A program made the translations under genes and the position numbers. Of a stretch of 64,000 nt of DNA, positions 42,130 through 48,574 are shown piece by piece. Position 1 is the stretch's first letter. Every line of letters begins with the position of its first letter. The notes under the pieces are model-generated. The model was not told the origin of the DNA. It made no database searches and was given only the letters and a program-made list of their open reading frames with translations. Source of the DNA: Caproicibacterium sp. BJN0003 (lineage in GTDB: Bacteria; Bacillota; Clostridia; Oscillospirales; Acutalibacteraceae); NCBI RefSeq assembly GCF_026314295.1, contig NZ_CP111108.1, forward strand, positions 434,001 through 498,000, given 5' to 3'.

Positions 42130-42698
42130 AGCAGATACTCCCTTTCTATTGTGATGGGCATCCAGTTTCCGGAATAAAACCAATCGACTAGCGTTTTGAC
42201 AAATTCCTGTCGGCAGTCGCCTATGTTTTCAGAGCAATCGAATGTGATTCCACAGCGAAGCATGGCATAGGGAAGAGCGTCATCTGCGGACACAGTCGTT
42301 CCTCTTTCTGGACCGATCCCTTTGTAAGCGACGATATTCCGCTTGACAAATCCTTTATTCTGCGGTACTTTTAAATTATCGGTAGCTTTGTTTTCCGCCC
42401 GAGTGTTGGTAGCGCTCTGGGCGGTATTTTTATATTCGGACATTAGTACATCTCCATTTTTAGTCTTTAGCTTTTTTAGCAGCGTTTCATTCAGACCCTG
42501 TGATTTTTGTAGTAGTTCTTGATATGCCTCTAAAACTTCTGTATTGTCGCTTTCCCGAGCGGCACTCAACGCGTCAATGGCTGCTTTTAAAATTTCTTTG
42601 TCATGCTCAAACACATTATCGGGTTCATTCTGGTCAATAAATGAATTTCGATCTTTTATCAGGTCTTTAAGGCCATCAATGATTTCAGGTGTTTCCAT
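42126..42698 (-). CDS. Phage early protein of unknown function
   Basis: 190 aa. The first ~85 residues are acidic and helical (EIIDGLKDLIKDRNSFID, LKAAIDALSAARES), then a variable stretch, and a C-terminal region from about 115 containing FVKRNIVAYKGIGPERGTTVSADDALPYAML and FVKTLVDWFYSGNW. Overlaps the AbrB-like gene start by 14 bp and the YqaJ gene by 4 bp, so expressed with recombination genes. No family recognised. Confidence 0.6.
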   Translation of the reverse strand: METPEIIDGLKDLIKDRNSFIDQNEPDNVFEHDKEILKAAIDALSAARESDNTEVLEAYQELLQKSQGLNETLLKKLKTKNGDVLMSEYKNTAQSATNTRAENKATDNLKVPQNKGFVKRNIVAYKGIGPERGTTVSADDALPYAMLRCGITFDCSENIGDCRQEFVKTLVDWFYSGNWMPITIEREYLL

Positions 42699-42951
42699 TG
42701 GATTTCCTCCTTATCACGTTCAAAATGTCAGCCGGATTATTTCCAGATGATCGACAAGCACAGATCAGTGCTTCCTTGAGTTCTGTGGTTGTCCATGTTT
42801 CTGGTTCATATTTTCTCAGGACGATACAATCACCATCCACAAAGATTTCCACCGAGTCACCATTTTTAATGCCGCGAGTCTTGCGGATTTCCTTCGGGAT
42901 TACAATACGACCGAGATCGTCAATTCTGCGGACTATTCCTGTTGCTTTCAT
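42685..42951 (-). CDS. AbrB/SpoVT-type transcriptional regulator
   Basis: 88 aa from ATG 42951, preceded by GGAGGTGG. MKATGIVRRIDDLGRIVIPKEIRKTRGI is the swapped-hairpin AbrB DNA-binding domain, followed by GDSVEIFVDGDCIVLRKYE. AbrB-like proteins act as dimers or tetramers on bent DNA. As the second gene of the early operon, it may tune phage early transcription or mimic the host AbrB. Its start overlaps the preceding small gene as TAATG. Family is clear. Confidence 0.92.
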   Translation of the reverse strand: MKATGIVRRIDDLGRIVIPKEIRKTRGIKNGDSVEIFVDGDCIVLRKYEPETWTTTELKEALICACRSSGNNPADILNVIRRKSNGNT

Positions 42952-43124
42952 TAGTACCACCTCCATTCTTCACGATTTTGTGTTTTTTTGCGATCAATTT
43001 GCCTTTGCTCGTGAGCCCAATTACGAATGGCCTTTTTGCGGTAACATTCAATCGAGATTGCTTTGACGGCACGGATCGCAATTGTGATTACCGCGACGAG
43101 GCCGATATACTCAAATAGATTCAT
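42951..43124 (-). CDS. Small membrane-anchored phage protein (57 aa)
   Basis: Reads MNLFEYIGLVAVITIAIRAV, then a basic stretch with YRKKAIRNWAHEQRQ and a WRWY end. GGAGG precedes the ATG at 43124, and its TAA overlaps the ATG of the AbrB-like gene. One N-terminal hydrophobic helix and a positively charged cytosolic tail suggest a membrane-anchored small protein. It is too short for usual gene calling but is well supported by ribosome site and overlap. Function unknown. Confidence 0.7.
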   Translation of the reverse strand: MNLFEYIGLVAVITIAIRAVKAISIECYRKKAIRNWAHEQRQIDRKKTQNREEWRWY

Positions 43125-43198
43125 GCCGATTCCTCCTTTCTAAACTTGTCCTCTTCCGCTACCGGTGGTATTATTTGGGCGGGGAGGAGGTGATAAGA

Positions 43199-43471
43199 AT
43201 GAGTGCACAAGCTAAAATACATTGTTTTAATTGCGGATATGATTATTATGCTTACAAATCTGAAATGCGCAAAGAACATGTTGTTAATTGTCCTCACTGT
43301 GGTGCTAAAATGGATGAGCACATGTGGGAGATGATTATCAATGCTGTCTGCGTAGTGGACGAAGTAAATTACCATTTCCGCAAATACCACAGTGAAAGAA
43401 ATGAAAACCAGTTTGCAATCAATGCTGAAAGCCACGAAGTTCCCTTAGAAAAATTCAGATTCGAGAAATAG
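43199..43471 (+). CDS. Zinc-ribbon protein on the opposite strand to the early operon
   Basis: 90 aa from ATG 43199, preceded by GGAGGAGGTGATAAG. IHCFNCGYDYYAY and VVNCPHCGAKMDEHMWE form a paired CxxC zinc ribbon. A helical end follows (VDEVNYHFRKYHSERNEN). The gene lies on the plus strand between minus-strand early genes, which is unusual here, and overlaps the next gene tail-to-tail by 17 bp. It may be a small regulator. No exact family recognised. Confidence 0.75.
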   Translation: MSAQAKIHCFNCGYDYYAYKSEMRKEHVVNCPHCGAKMDEHMWEMIINAVCVVDEVNYHFRKYHSERNENQFAINAESHEVPLEKFRFEK

Positions 43472-43640
43472 CAATATCATTAGCAACGTAGTCTAAAAGA
43501 TCTTTCAAAACCCCTGGTGTGGCGTCCAGATTATTTGCAGTAATCGTGGACGCTATTTCTTTACACACAGAATGAAATTTGCTGTCTCCCATAAACGCAC
43601 TTAGGGTTTTACCTGATTCCATATGTTGTTCAATATTCAT
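43455..43640 (-). CDS. Small phage protein (61 aa), unknown
   Basis: MNIEQHMESGKTLSAFMGDSKFHSVCKEI, then TANNLDATPGVLKDLLDYVAND. Ribosome site AAGGAGGGAGAAG precedes the ATG. Overlaps the convergent zinc-ribbon gene by 17 bp. Composition and site support translation; function not known. Confidence 0.55.
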   Translation of the reverse strand: MNIEQHMESGKTLSAFMGDSKFHSVCKEIASTITANNLDATPGVLKDLLDYVANDIAISRI

Positions 43641-43715
43641 AAAATCTTCTCCCTCCTTTTTCAGGTTAATTAGGGCTTGTCCACGTTTGAAAATTTAAAC
43701 GTCCTGGTTCTTTAA

Positions 43716-43898
43716 TTACTTTTCCTTTTTCTTAGCTTCTTCTTCCATCTTTTCTATACACGCTTGGGCGATGAGATGATAGGCGGGAAGCGTTGTCTCA
43801 TTAACAGGTACTACATATCCGTCCATCGATTCTCTGATGGTTCCGTCTTTCATGCGATTAGTAATATGTACGGTTTTTCCCCCGAGTTGCATATACAT
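43716..43898 (-). CDS. Small phage early protein (60 aa)
   Basis: 60 aa from ATG 43898 with GGGAGGTGAT just upstream. MYMQLGGKTVHITNRMKDGTI, then VPVNETTLPAYHLIAQACIEKM and a Lys/Glu-rich end. Similar small proteins with this opening follow the repressor/switch region in Clostridia phages. Function unknown. Confidence 0.62.
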   Translation of the reverse strand: MYMQLGGKTVHITNRMKDGTIRESMDGYVVPVNETTLPAYHLIAQACIEKMEEEAKKKEK

Positions 43899-43959
43899 AA
43901 AATCACCTCCCAAAATGTATATGATTGCTGGATTGTCCGACTTTACGCCGATTTTTCGG

Positions 43960-44100
43960 TTAAGCCACTTCTTGCTTTACCCGATCACGTACGTTTGCCA
44001 TGCCTTCGGCAAATGTAGTTAATCGGTCTTTATCATCATCAGAGAGCTTATTATAAATAGCAGCTAAGTTCTTAAGAGCTTTTCTTTCCAAATCGGTCAT
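43960..44100 (-). CDS. First early gene, 46-aa helical protein
   Basis: MTDLERKALKNLAAIYNKLS, DDDKDRLTTFAEGMANVRDR and a KQEVA end. GAGGTG lies 10 bases before the ATG at 44100. It is the first gene after the leftward promoter at the switch region, in the place usually taken by a Cro-like or antirepressor gene, but it has no helix-turn-helix. Its DKDRLTTFAEGM segment resembles oligomerisation ends of XRE regulators. It may act by pairing with the repressor; that is inference. Confidence 0.62.
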   Translation of the reverse strand: MTDLERKALKNLAAIYNKLSDDDKDRLTTFAEGMANVRDRVKQEVA

Positions 44101-44127
44101 TGCATTTTCACCTCACTTTTATCTCTT

Positions 44128-44223
44128 TTGCAATATTATATTATCACTATAGTAATTAAATTGCAATACTTTATTGAAAAAGTTTAATAAAAATATTGCT
44201 TTTGTAATATTTTAAGATATAAT
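44128..44223. promoter_or_regulatory. Lysis-lysogeny switch: divergent promoters and operator repeats
   Basis: Leftward promoter: TTGCAA (44166-44161) and TAATAT (44143-44138), 17-bp spacer. Rightward promoter to the repressor: TTGCTT (44196-44201) and TATAAT (44218-44223), 16-bp spacer. Operator candidates: TTGCAATA at 44128 and at 44161, an imperfect palindrome ATCACTATAGTAAT at 44143-44156 and an AATATT inverted pair at 44192-44211. The repeats overlap the leftward promoter boxes, so repressor binding would silence early genes. Confidence 0.72.
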
Positions 44224-44245
44224 AATATCTGAAGGACGTGATATA

Positions 44246-44620
44246 ATGACTATTGGAAGTCGAATTAAAGAAATAAGAGTATCTCTTGCAATGAGTCAAA
44301 AAGAATTCGGATCAAGAATTGCGGTTGCTCAAACATACTTGTCTCAAATTGAAAATGGAGAGAGAGAGGCAACTGACAAAATCATCATATTAATTGCTCA
44401 AGTGTTTGGTGCAAATGAAAATTGGATCAGGACTGGAAAAGGAAAAGCCTTTCCAGACCCTGATCCAGCTGAGGAAGTAGCTGATTTTTTAGGTAAAGCA
44501 TTAAAGGATGAAAATAGTTTTAAAGCACGATTTATTTCAGCTTTATCCCGTCTCAATGAGTCAGACTGGGAAGTTATAAAAAAATTTGCAGAAGACTTAC
44601 AAAAAAAAGACGATGCATAA
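44246..44620 (+). CDS. Prophage repressor, XRE family, without a cleavage domain
   Basis: 124 aa. The helix-turn-helix covers residues 1-65: GSRIKEIRVSLAMSQKEFGS, VAQTYLSQIENGEREATDKII, WIRTGKGKAF. The C-terminal ~50 residues are a short helical oligomerisation region (FKARFISALSRLNESDWEVIKKF) rather than an S24 peptidase domain, so it cannot self-cleave in response to RecA. It faces the early operon across the operator region. Induction must come through another factor, such as a small antirepressor. GAAGGA precedes the ATG. Confidence 0.92.
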   Translation: MTIGSRIKEIRVSLAMSQKEFGSRIAVAQTYLSQIENGEREATDKIIILIAQVFGANENWIRTGKGKAFPDPDPAEEVADFLGKALKDENSFKARFISALSRLNESDWEVIKKFAEDLQKKDDA

Positions 44621-44635
44621 GCATCGTCCTTTTTC
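44601..44635. terminator. Bidirectional terminator between the repressor and the 34-aa gene
   Basis: GACGATGC and GCATCGTC form a perfect 8-bp stem with loop ATAA, covering the repressor stop codon. Five T residues follow on the plus strand and eight on the minus strand, so it ends both the repressor mRNA and the short minus-strand transcript. Confidence 0.85.
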
Positions 44636-44738
44636 ATATCCAACTCTCTAAAAATTGTATTAATAATTTCAATTGTCTGTTAGTTGCCCCTTTTAACTCC
44701 TTTTTAATTTCATCCATTAACAATTGTCTTAATTCCAT
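44634..44738 (-). CDS. 34-aa helical protein, candidate antirepressor
   Basis: MELRQLLMDEIKKELKGATN, then RQLKLLIQFLESWI: a short amphipathic double helix. GGAG lies 10 bases before the ATG at 44738. A near-consensus promoter stands 50 bp upstream at 44788-44816 with a LexA-like box between its two elements, and a terminator follows the stop. The complete transcription unit is only about 180 bp and is convergent with the repressor gene. In size and helical form it recalls SinI, which blocks SinR by pairing with its oligomerisation helices; the repressor here has such a helical tail and no cleavage domain. An antirepressor role is inference; translation is supported by the layout. Confidence 0.6.
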   Translation of the reverse strand: MELRQLLMDEIKKELKGATNRQLKLLIQFLESWI

Positions 44739-44787
44739 TTATCCCCATCTCCAAAAATCCGCACATTTGTTCCGGTAGCGTGCTTTT

Positions 44788-44816
44788 ATTATAGAACGTC
44801 TATTCGACCAAATCAA
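44788..44816 (-). promoter_or_regulatory. Promoter with embedded LexA-like (SOS) box
   Basis: On the minus strand TTGATT (44816-44811) and TATAAT (44793-44788) are separated by exactly 17 bp. The spacer and -10 border hold CGAATAGACGTTCT, which agrees with the Firmicute LexA/DinR consensus CGAAC-RNRY-GTTYG at all but two positions. LexA binding there would block RNA polymerase, so the unit should respond to DNA damage. Confidence 0.62.
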
Positions 44817-44908
44817 CTAAAAAATCGACTAAATTTAGAATAACATTTTTGTATGGGACAAATTTGGGACATGAGATTTTAAATTGATGGTAAATTGGAA
44901 ATAAAGTA

Positions 44909-44937
44909 TTGCATGCTGTCATATATTGGGATATATT
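44909..44937 (+). promoter_or_regulatory. Promoter of the zinc-ribbon membrane protein gene
   Basis: TTGCAT (44909-44914) and TATATT (44932-44937) with 17-bp spacing lie 31 bp before the ATG at 44969; AAAGGAGAGAT gives the ribosome site. The direction is toward the 321-aa gene and integrase. Confidence 0.55.
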
Positions 44938-44968
44938 GTAAATATCTATAGTTAAAGGAGAGATATTT

Positions 44969-45934
44969 ATGAAATGCCCAAAATGTAATGCTGACTTAGG
45001 AGATCAAGATTTTGCTTTTTGTCCTAAGTGTGGGGAGAAGCTCCCCGGCAAAAGTGAGCAAGAGAATCAATCCGAGCAAGGGTCTGACACTACTAGCCAG
45101 ACAGATTCTAAAACTTTTGAAAAGTACCAAGATCCATCAGATAAAGTTGCTAAGCCTAAAAAGAAATACGTATGGATAGTTGTATTGGTTCTTGTTATTC
45201 TCCTTTTATTTATTTTAATTAGAGCTTGTTCGGGTGGTGGAAAGTCAAATAATAACTCTGGGGCTTCATCTGCATATTCCAAAGACATTAGTACGTCTTC
45301 TGCGGAAAAAGTGGATTTGCAGAGCCTTTCAACTTCACAACAATGCTTTTATTTTGCCCCTAAAAATGCCTATTCAAAGGAAGATAAAATCTACGGAAGT
45401 TATGCTTTTGAAGTGACAAACACTTTTGATGTTCCAATTATGGTTTCTAGTTATACAGTGGATTTTGTTGATGCTTCTGGAACAATTTTAGGTCACGATG
45501 ACAACGCTAATTTAATTCCGCATATTTTACAACCGGGAGAAAAGGGGTATTGTGGGAGTTTTGCTAGAGCAATTACTTCTGATCCTGCAAATGTTTCTCA
45601 GATGAAAGTGACACTAAATGTTGAAAGAACTAATAAAAAGGTCGAGATGTTTGACTTTGAAAACGTTAATATGCTATATTCACAAAATGATGTCAAAGCA
45701 ACAGGGACTGTGATAAATAATACTTCTTCGGATTCAAATAATATGACATCAATCGTAGTTGTATGTTTTGATAAGGACGATCATTTAATTGGGGCACAAT
45801 TTGCTGCAGTTAACAGCAAAATTGAAAAAGGAAAAAGCGCAACATTTGAAGCGAATTTTTCTAATACTAATTTGACAAAAGATAAAGTAGCAAAGGTTAT
45901 GGCTTTCGGATATGCTAGTCAGTTGATAAGATAA
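44969..45934 (+). CDS. Membrane protein with N-terminal zinc ribbon and extracellular domain
   Basis: 321 aa. MKCPKCNADLGDQDFAFCPKCGEK is a double CxxC zinc ribbon in the cytosol, followed by an acidic linker, a single membrane helix at about residues 70-87 (VWIVVLVLVILLLFILI) and an exported part of about 230 residues. The exported part has two beta domains with YAFEVTNTFDVPIMVSSYTVDF and ATGTVINNTSSDSNNMTSIV, similar to FxLYD-like stabilising domains. It has its own promoter and lies between repressor and integrase, so it is probably made in the lysogen. Surface exposure suggests superinfection exclusion or host benefit, which is inference. Confidence 0.75.
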   Translation: MKCPKCNADLGDQDFAFCPKCGEKLPGKSEQENQSEQGSDTTSQTDSKTFEKYQDPSDKVAKPKKKYVWIVVLVLVILLLFILIRACSGGGKSNNNSGASSAYSKDISTSSAEKVDLQSLSTSQQCFYFAPKNAYSKEDKIYGSYAFEVTNTFDVPIMVSSYTVDFVDASGTILGHDDNANLIPHILQPGEKGYCGSFARAITSDPANVSQMKVTLNVERTNKKVEMFDFENVNMLYSQNDVKATGTVINNTSSDSNNMTSIVVVCFDKDDHLIGAQFAAVNSKIEKGKSATFEANFSNTNLTKDKVAKVMAFGYASQLIR

Positions 45935-45947
45935 ATTAAATAAAAAA

Positions 45948-45980
45948 CCGCCCTCCGGCGTTACCAGCACCAGAGAGCGG
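45948..45980 (+). promoter_or_regulatory. Hairpin in the integrase leader
   Basis: CCGCCCTC and GAGAGCGG can pair across a 16-18 base loop just before the integrase ribosome site AGAGGTGAT. There is no T-run on the plus strand, so it is a leader structure rather than a clear terminator; it might restrain integrase translation. Confidence 0.4.
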
Positions 45981-45996
45981 GATCAGAGGTGATACT

Positions 45997-47400
45997 TTGC
46001 AGCAATCGTCGTTTTCCCATGTTGGGTGTTATGTCCGTGTGTCAACGGAAAACCAATTAGAGAATTATTCCATACCTGAGCAAAAAGAGCGGTTAGAAGC
46101 CTATTGCAAAGCGAAAGGATGGAGAATATATAAGATCTATCCGGATGCCGGATTTTCAGGTGGAAATACTGACCGTCCGGCGCTACAACAGATGCTAAAA
46201 GATATACGCTTACGCCGGCTTGATATGGTAGCAGTCTATAAACTTGACCGTCTGTCCCGTTCTCAGAAAGATACACTGACTTTGATAGAGGATGAGTTTA
46301 TCGCGAACGGTGTGGAATTTGTCAGCATGTCAGAAAATTTTGACACGTCAACCGCGTTTGGGCGTGCCATGATTGGAATCCTGTCTGTCTTTGCACAGTT
46401 GGAAAAAGACCAGATTACGGAGCGCTTTACGATGGGCCGCATCGGGCGCAGTAAAGCCGGATATTTCCATGGAGGGGGAAATGCTCCGCGGGGATATGAT
46501 TACATCGACGGAAAATTGGTTGTAAACGAGTTTACGGCAAAGCAAGTGCAAGAGGTTTATCAAAAATTTTTGGCTGGCGAATCCGTCAACTCGATTTATA
46601 AGTATATGCACAAAAAATACGGTGGTTGGAATTCATCACGAGCCGTGCTTAACACTTTAAAAAACAGTGTGTACATTGGAAAAGTGAAATTCAAGGGAAA
46701 GTCTTATGATGGAGTACAGGATCACATCGTATCAGACGCCGAGTATCATCAAGTACAAAAACTGCTTAGTTCATCAGCGCGGGAAGAAGCCAAAACCAGC
46801 GCCCAGAAAACACCTTTTCGAGCGGGGTATCTTTTATCCAGTCTCGTCTATTGTGCTCGCTGCGGGGCGAGATACAGCGCTAATCATGGGTATTATAAAT
46901 GCTATTCCCGTTCTAAGAGCAGTCAGAAATTTATAACTGATCCGAATTGTAAAAATACCAATTACAAAATTGAGGAATTAGATGAGGCCGTAATTGCGCA
47001 AATAAATCGTTTGCAGTATGATAAAGATTATTTCAATGAAGTGGTTGGAAAGCCTAGGAGTACGAAAGATGAGACCAAAGCGTTATCAGATAGACTTGCG
47101 GAATTGGATCGGCAGATATCCAGGATGCTTGATCTGTACCAGGTAGGAACAATTCCGATAGACCAAATCTCTTCTAGGCTGCAGGAGCTGCAGAGTAAAC
47201 GGGATACCGTAAAAGAGAAACTGATATCTGCACAACAAGGGGCAGACAACGGACGAAAAGAAGATTTTATAAAGGCCTTAAAATCTGCAGATGATATCCT
47301 TGCTTCTAATTCGCTGGAGAAAAAAAGATTACTCTTATCTACCATGATAGAGTCTATTTGGATTGATGGAGAGTCCGTAGAAATTAGCTGGAGAATCTAG
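45997..47400 (+). CDS. int: Large serine integrase
   Basis: 467 aa with TTG start at 45997 (AGAGGTGAT upstream). The catalytic domain reads VGCYVRVSTENQ with Ser16 as nucleophile, IPEQKERLEAYCKAKGW, and MVAVYKLDRLSRSQKDT. The recombinase domain includes GYFHGGGNAPRGYDY, followed by a zinc-ribbon LVYCARCGARYSANHGYYKC with later Cys, and a coiled coil (LDRQISRMLDLYQVGT, SSRLQELQSKRDTVKEK) that controls direction. The size is at the small end of the large serine integrase range. Its stop codon lies 16 bp before the attR core. It joins attP to the feoB site; excision would need a directionality factor that I could not identify. Confidence 0.96.
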   Translation: MQQSSFSHVGCYVRVSTENQLENYSIPEQKERLEAYCKAKGWRIYKIYPDAGFSGGNTDRPALQQMLKDIRLRRLDMVAVYKLDRLSRSQKDTLTLIEDEFIANGVEFVSMSENFDTSTAFGRAMIGILSVFAQLEKDQITERFTMGRIGRSKAGYFHGGGNAPRGYDYIDGKLVVNEFTAKQVQEVYQKFLAGESVNSIYKYMHKKYGGWNSSRAVLNTLKNSVYIGKVKFKGKSYDGVQDHIVSDAEYHQVQKLLSSSAREEAKTSAQKTPFRAGYLLSSLVYCARCGARYSANHGYYKCYSRSKSSQKFITDPNCKNTNYKIEELDEAVIAQINRLQYDKDYFNEVVGKPRSTKDETKALSDRLAELDRQISRMLDLYQVGTIPIDQISSRLQELQSKRDTVKEKLISAQQGADNGRKEDFIKALKSADDILASNSLEKKRLLLSTMIESIWIDGESVEISWRI

Positions 47401-47409
47401 TACAAAATT

Positions 47410-48264
47410 GTGACATCTATGTGCATGGGATTTGGGTGCAATGCGGCCGGAATTGTCGGGTGCCGAATTATTGATTCCCCAAGAGAGAGATTACTCGCAA
47501 TTTTGACAAATAATTTTGTACCATGTAACGGTAGATTTCCAACGCTGATTGCGATCATTACCATGTTTTTTATTGGTGCGGCGGGCAGTACAGCTTCTTC
47601 TTTCCTTTCGGCGCTGCTTTTGACCGCTGTGATTGTGCTAGGAGTCCTTGTAACTTTGTGGGTTACGAAATTGCTTTCTAAGACGCTTTTAAAAGGAATT
47701 CCTTCCTCATTTACACTAGAGATGCCGCCTTATCGAAAGCCGCAGATTGGAAAAGTAATTGTACGTTCTATTTTTGACCGAACCCTTTTTGTTCTAGGAA
47801 GAGCGGTTGTAGTGGCAGCACCTGCCGGCCTTATCATTTGGTTGATGGCAAATGTTACCGTTGGAGGAGTGAGCCTTTTAAATCACAGTGCAGCTTTTCT
47901 CGATCCATTTGCAAAGCTTATGGGATTAGATGGCGTGATTTTAATCGCGTTTATTTTGGGATTTCCTGCAAATGAAATTGTAATTCCAATCATTATCATG
48001 GCATATATGGCAAAGGGAAGTATTTTCGAATTGGGCAGTTTGCTGGAGATGAAACAGCTGTTTGTTGCAAATGGGTGGACTTGGCAGACTGCAATTTGTA
48101 TGATGCTTTTTTCCTTAATGCATTGGCCTTGCTCAACAACACTTTTGACCATTCATAAAGAGACTGGCAGTAGAAAATGGACAGCACTGGCGGCGCTGAT
48201 CCCAACTGCTCTCGGAATTCTCAGCTGTATGGCATTTCATTTGATTACAATCCCATTTTTGTAA
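47410..48264 (+). CDS. feoB: FeoB ferrous iron transporter, C-terminal part, separated by prophage
   Basis: Frame opens at GTG 47410; FeoB-derived sequence begins at the core (ATG at 47419). It reads MCMGFGCNAAGIVGCRIIDS, then PRERLLAILTNNFVPCNGRFPTLIAI, the first gate and following membrane helices, ending with the second gate region (GFPANEIVIPIIIMAYM, then MHWPCSTTLLTIHKETGSRKW) and the last helix. About 278 residues of FeoB. It lacks the G domain and N-terminal helices, so it cannot transport iron alone. It is downstream of integrase with no terminator between, so it may be co-transcribed with it. Rejoining at the core with the 5' part gives one open frame. Confidence 0.93.
   Translation: MTSMCMGFGCNAAGIVGCRIIDSPRERLLAILTNNFVPCNGRFPTLIAIITMFFIGAAGSTASSFLSALLLTAVIVLGVLVTLWVTKLLSKTLLKGIPSSFTLEMPPYRKPQIGKVIVRSIFDRTLFVLGRAVVVAAPAGLIIWLMANVTVGGVSLLNHSAAFLDPFAKLMGLDGVILIAFILGFPANEIVIPIIIMAYMAKGSIFELGSLLEMKQLFVANGWTWQTAICMMLFSLMHWPCSTTLLTIHKETGSRKWTALAALIPTALGILSCMAFHLITIPFL
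47417..47428 (+). repeat. attR core (12 bp, shared with attL)
   Basis: CTATGTGCATGG, second copy. The reconstructed attP has TACAAAATT on one side of the core and AAATTTGTA on the other, an inverted arrangement typical of serine integrase half-sites. Confidence 0.9.
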
Positions 48265-48282
48265 AAGTCAGAATACACATAT

Positions 48283-48326
48283 AAATTCACCGGCTTAGGA
48301 ATGTTTTTTCTAAACCGGTGAATTTT
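48283..48326 (+). terminator. Terminator of feoB
   Basis: AAATTCACCGG pairs with CCGGTGAATTT, plus an inner TTAG/CTAA pairing, followed by a TTATAT run. It lies 18 bp after the feoB stop. Confidence 0.75.
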
Positions 48327-48574
48327 ATATTGTAGAACACAAATCAATCAAATTTGGACTGCCGGCCTTGTCGATCTTGGTCATCGCGGGAATAACTGTA
48401 AAAACATCTATATTTAGCCGGGAATTTATCAGTTGTTTGTTCGTGCTTTTTCGTTTTTCTGCTTTATTCCTGCAACCTTTTGTGATAAAATAAAAAAATA
48501 TGGCATACCGTGATTTTTCACGGGAATCATTGTTACAATGAGTCGATCTGAAGGTCGGCGGAACGGGGGAACGA
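48327..48574. other. Intergenic region before purL
   Basis: Contains a 6-bp hairpin CCGTGA-TTTT-TCACGG at 48510-48525. No purine riboswitch core or clear promoter is recognised. On the minus strand the 3' part of a frame gives a protein-like stretch NIDVFTVIPAMTKIDKAG ending LIDLCSTI before a stop at 48325, but no gene start supports it. Confidence 0.4.

Larger units (their letters stand above)
7677..47428. mobile_element. Complete siphovirus-type prophage integrated in feoB
   Basis: Bounded by identical 12-bp cores at 7677-7688 and 47417-47428; unit length 39,740 bp. It has all modules of a temperate tailed phage in order: large serine integrase beside attR, repressor and switch, recombination and replication, late regulator, small and large terminase, portal, minor capsid, scaffold, major capsid, connectors, tail tube, tape measure, distal tail, fibres, endolysin, holin, and a glycosylation region next to attL. 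No frameshift or broken structural gene was seen, so it may be inducible. The tape-measure length (about 1170 aa) and Dit/Gp37-like genes point to a long non-contractile tail. Confidence 0.95.

Noticed and set aside
44246-44620. Self-cleaving LexA-like repressor
   Set aside because: The protein is 124 aa and has no Ser-Lys peptidase domain.
48327-48574. Purine riboswitch upstream of purL
   Set aside because: No conserved purine aptamer core was recognised; only a short CCGTGA hairpin is present.
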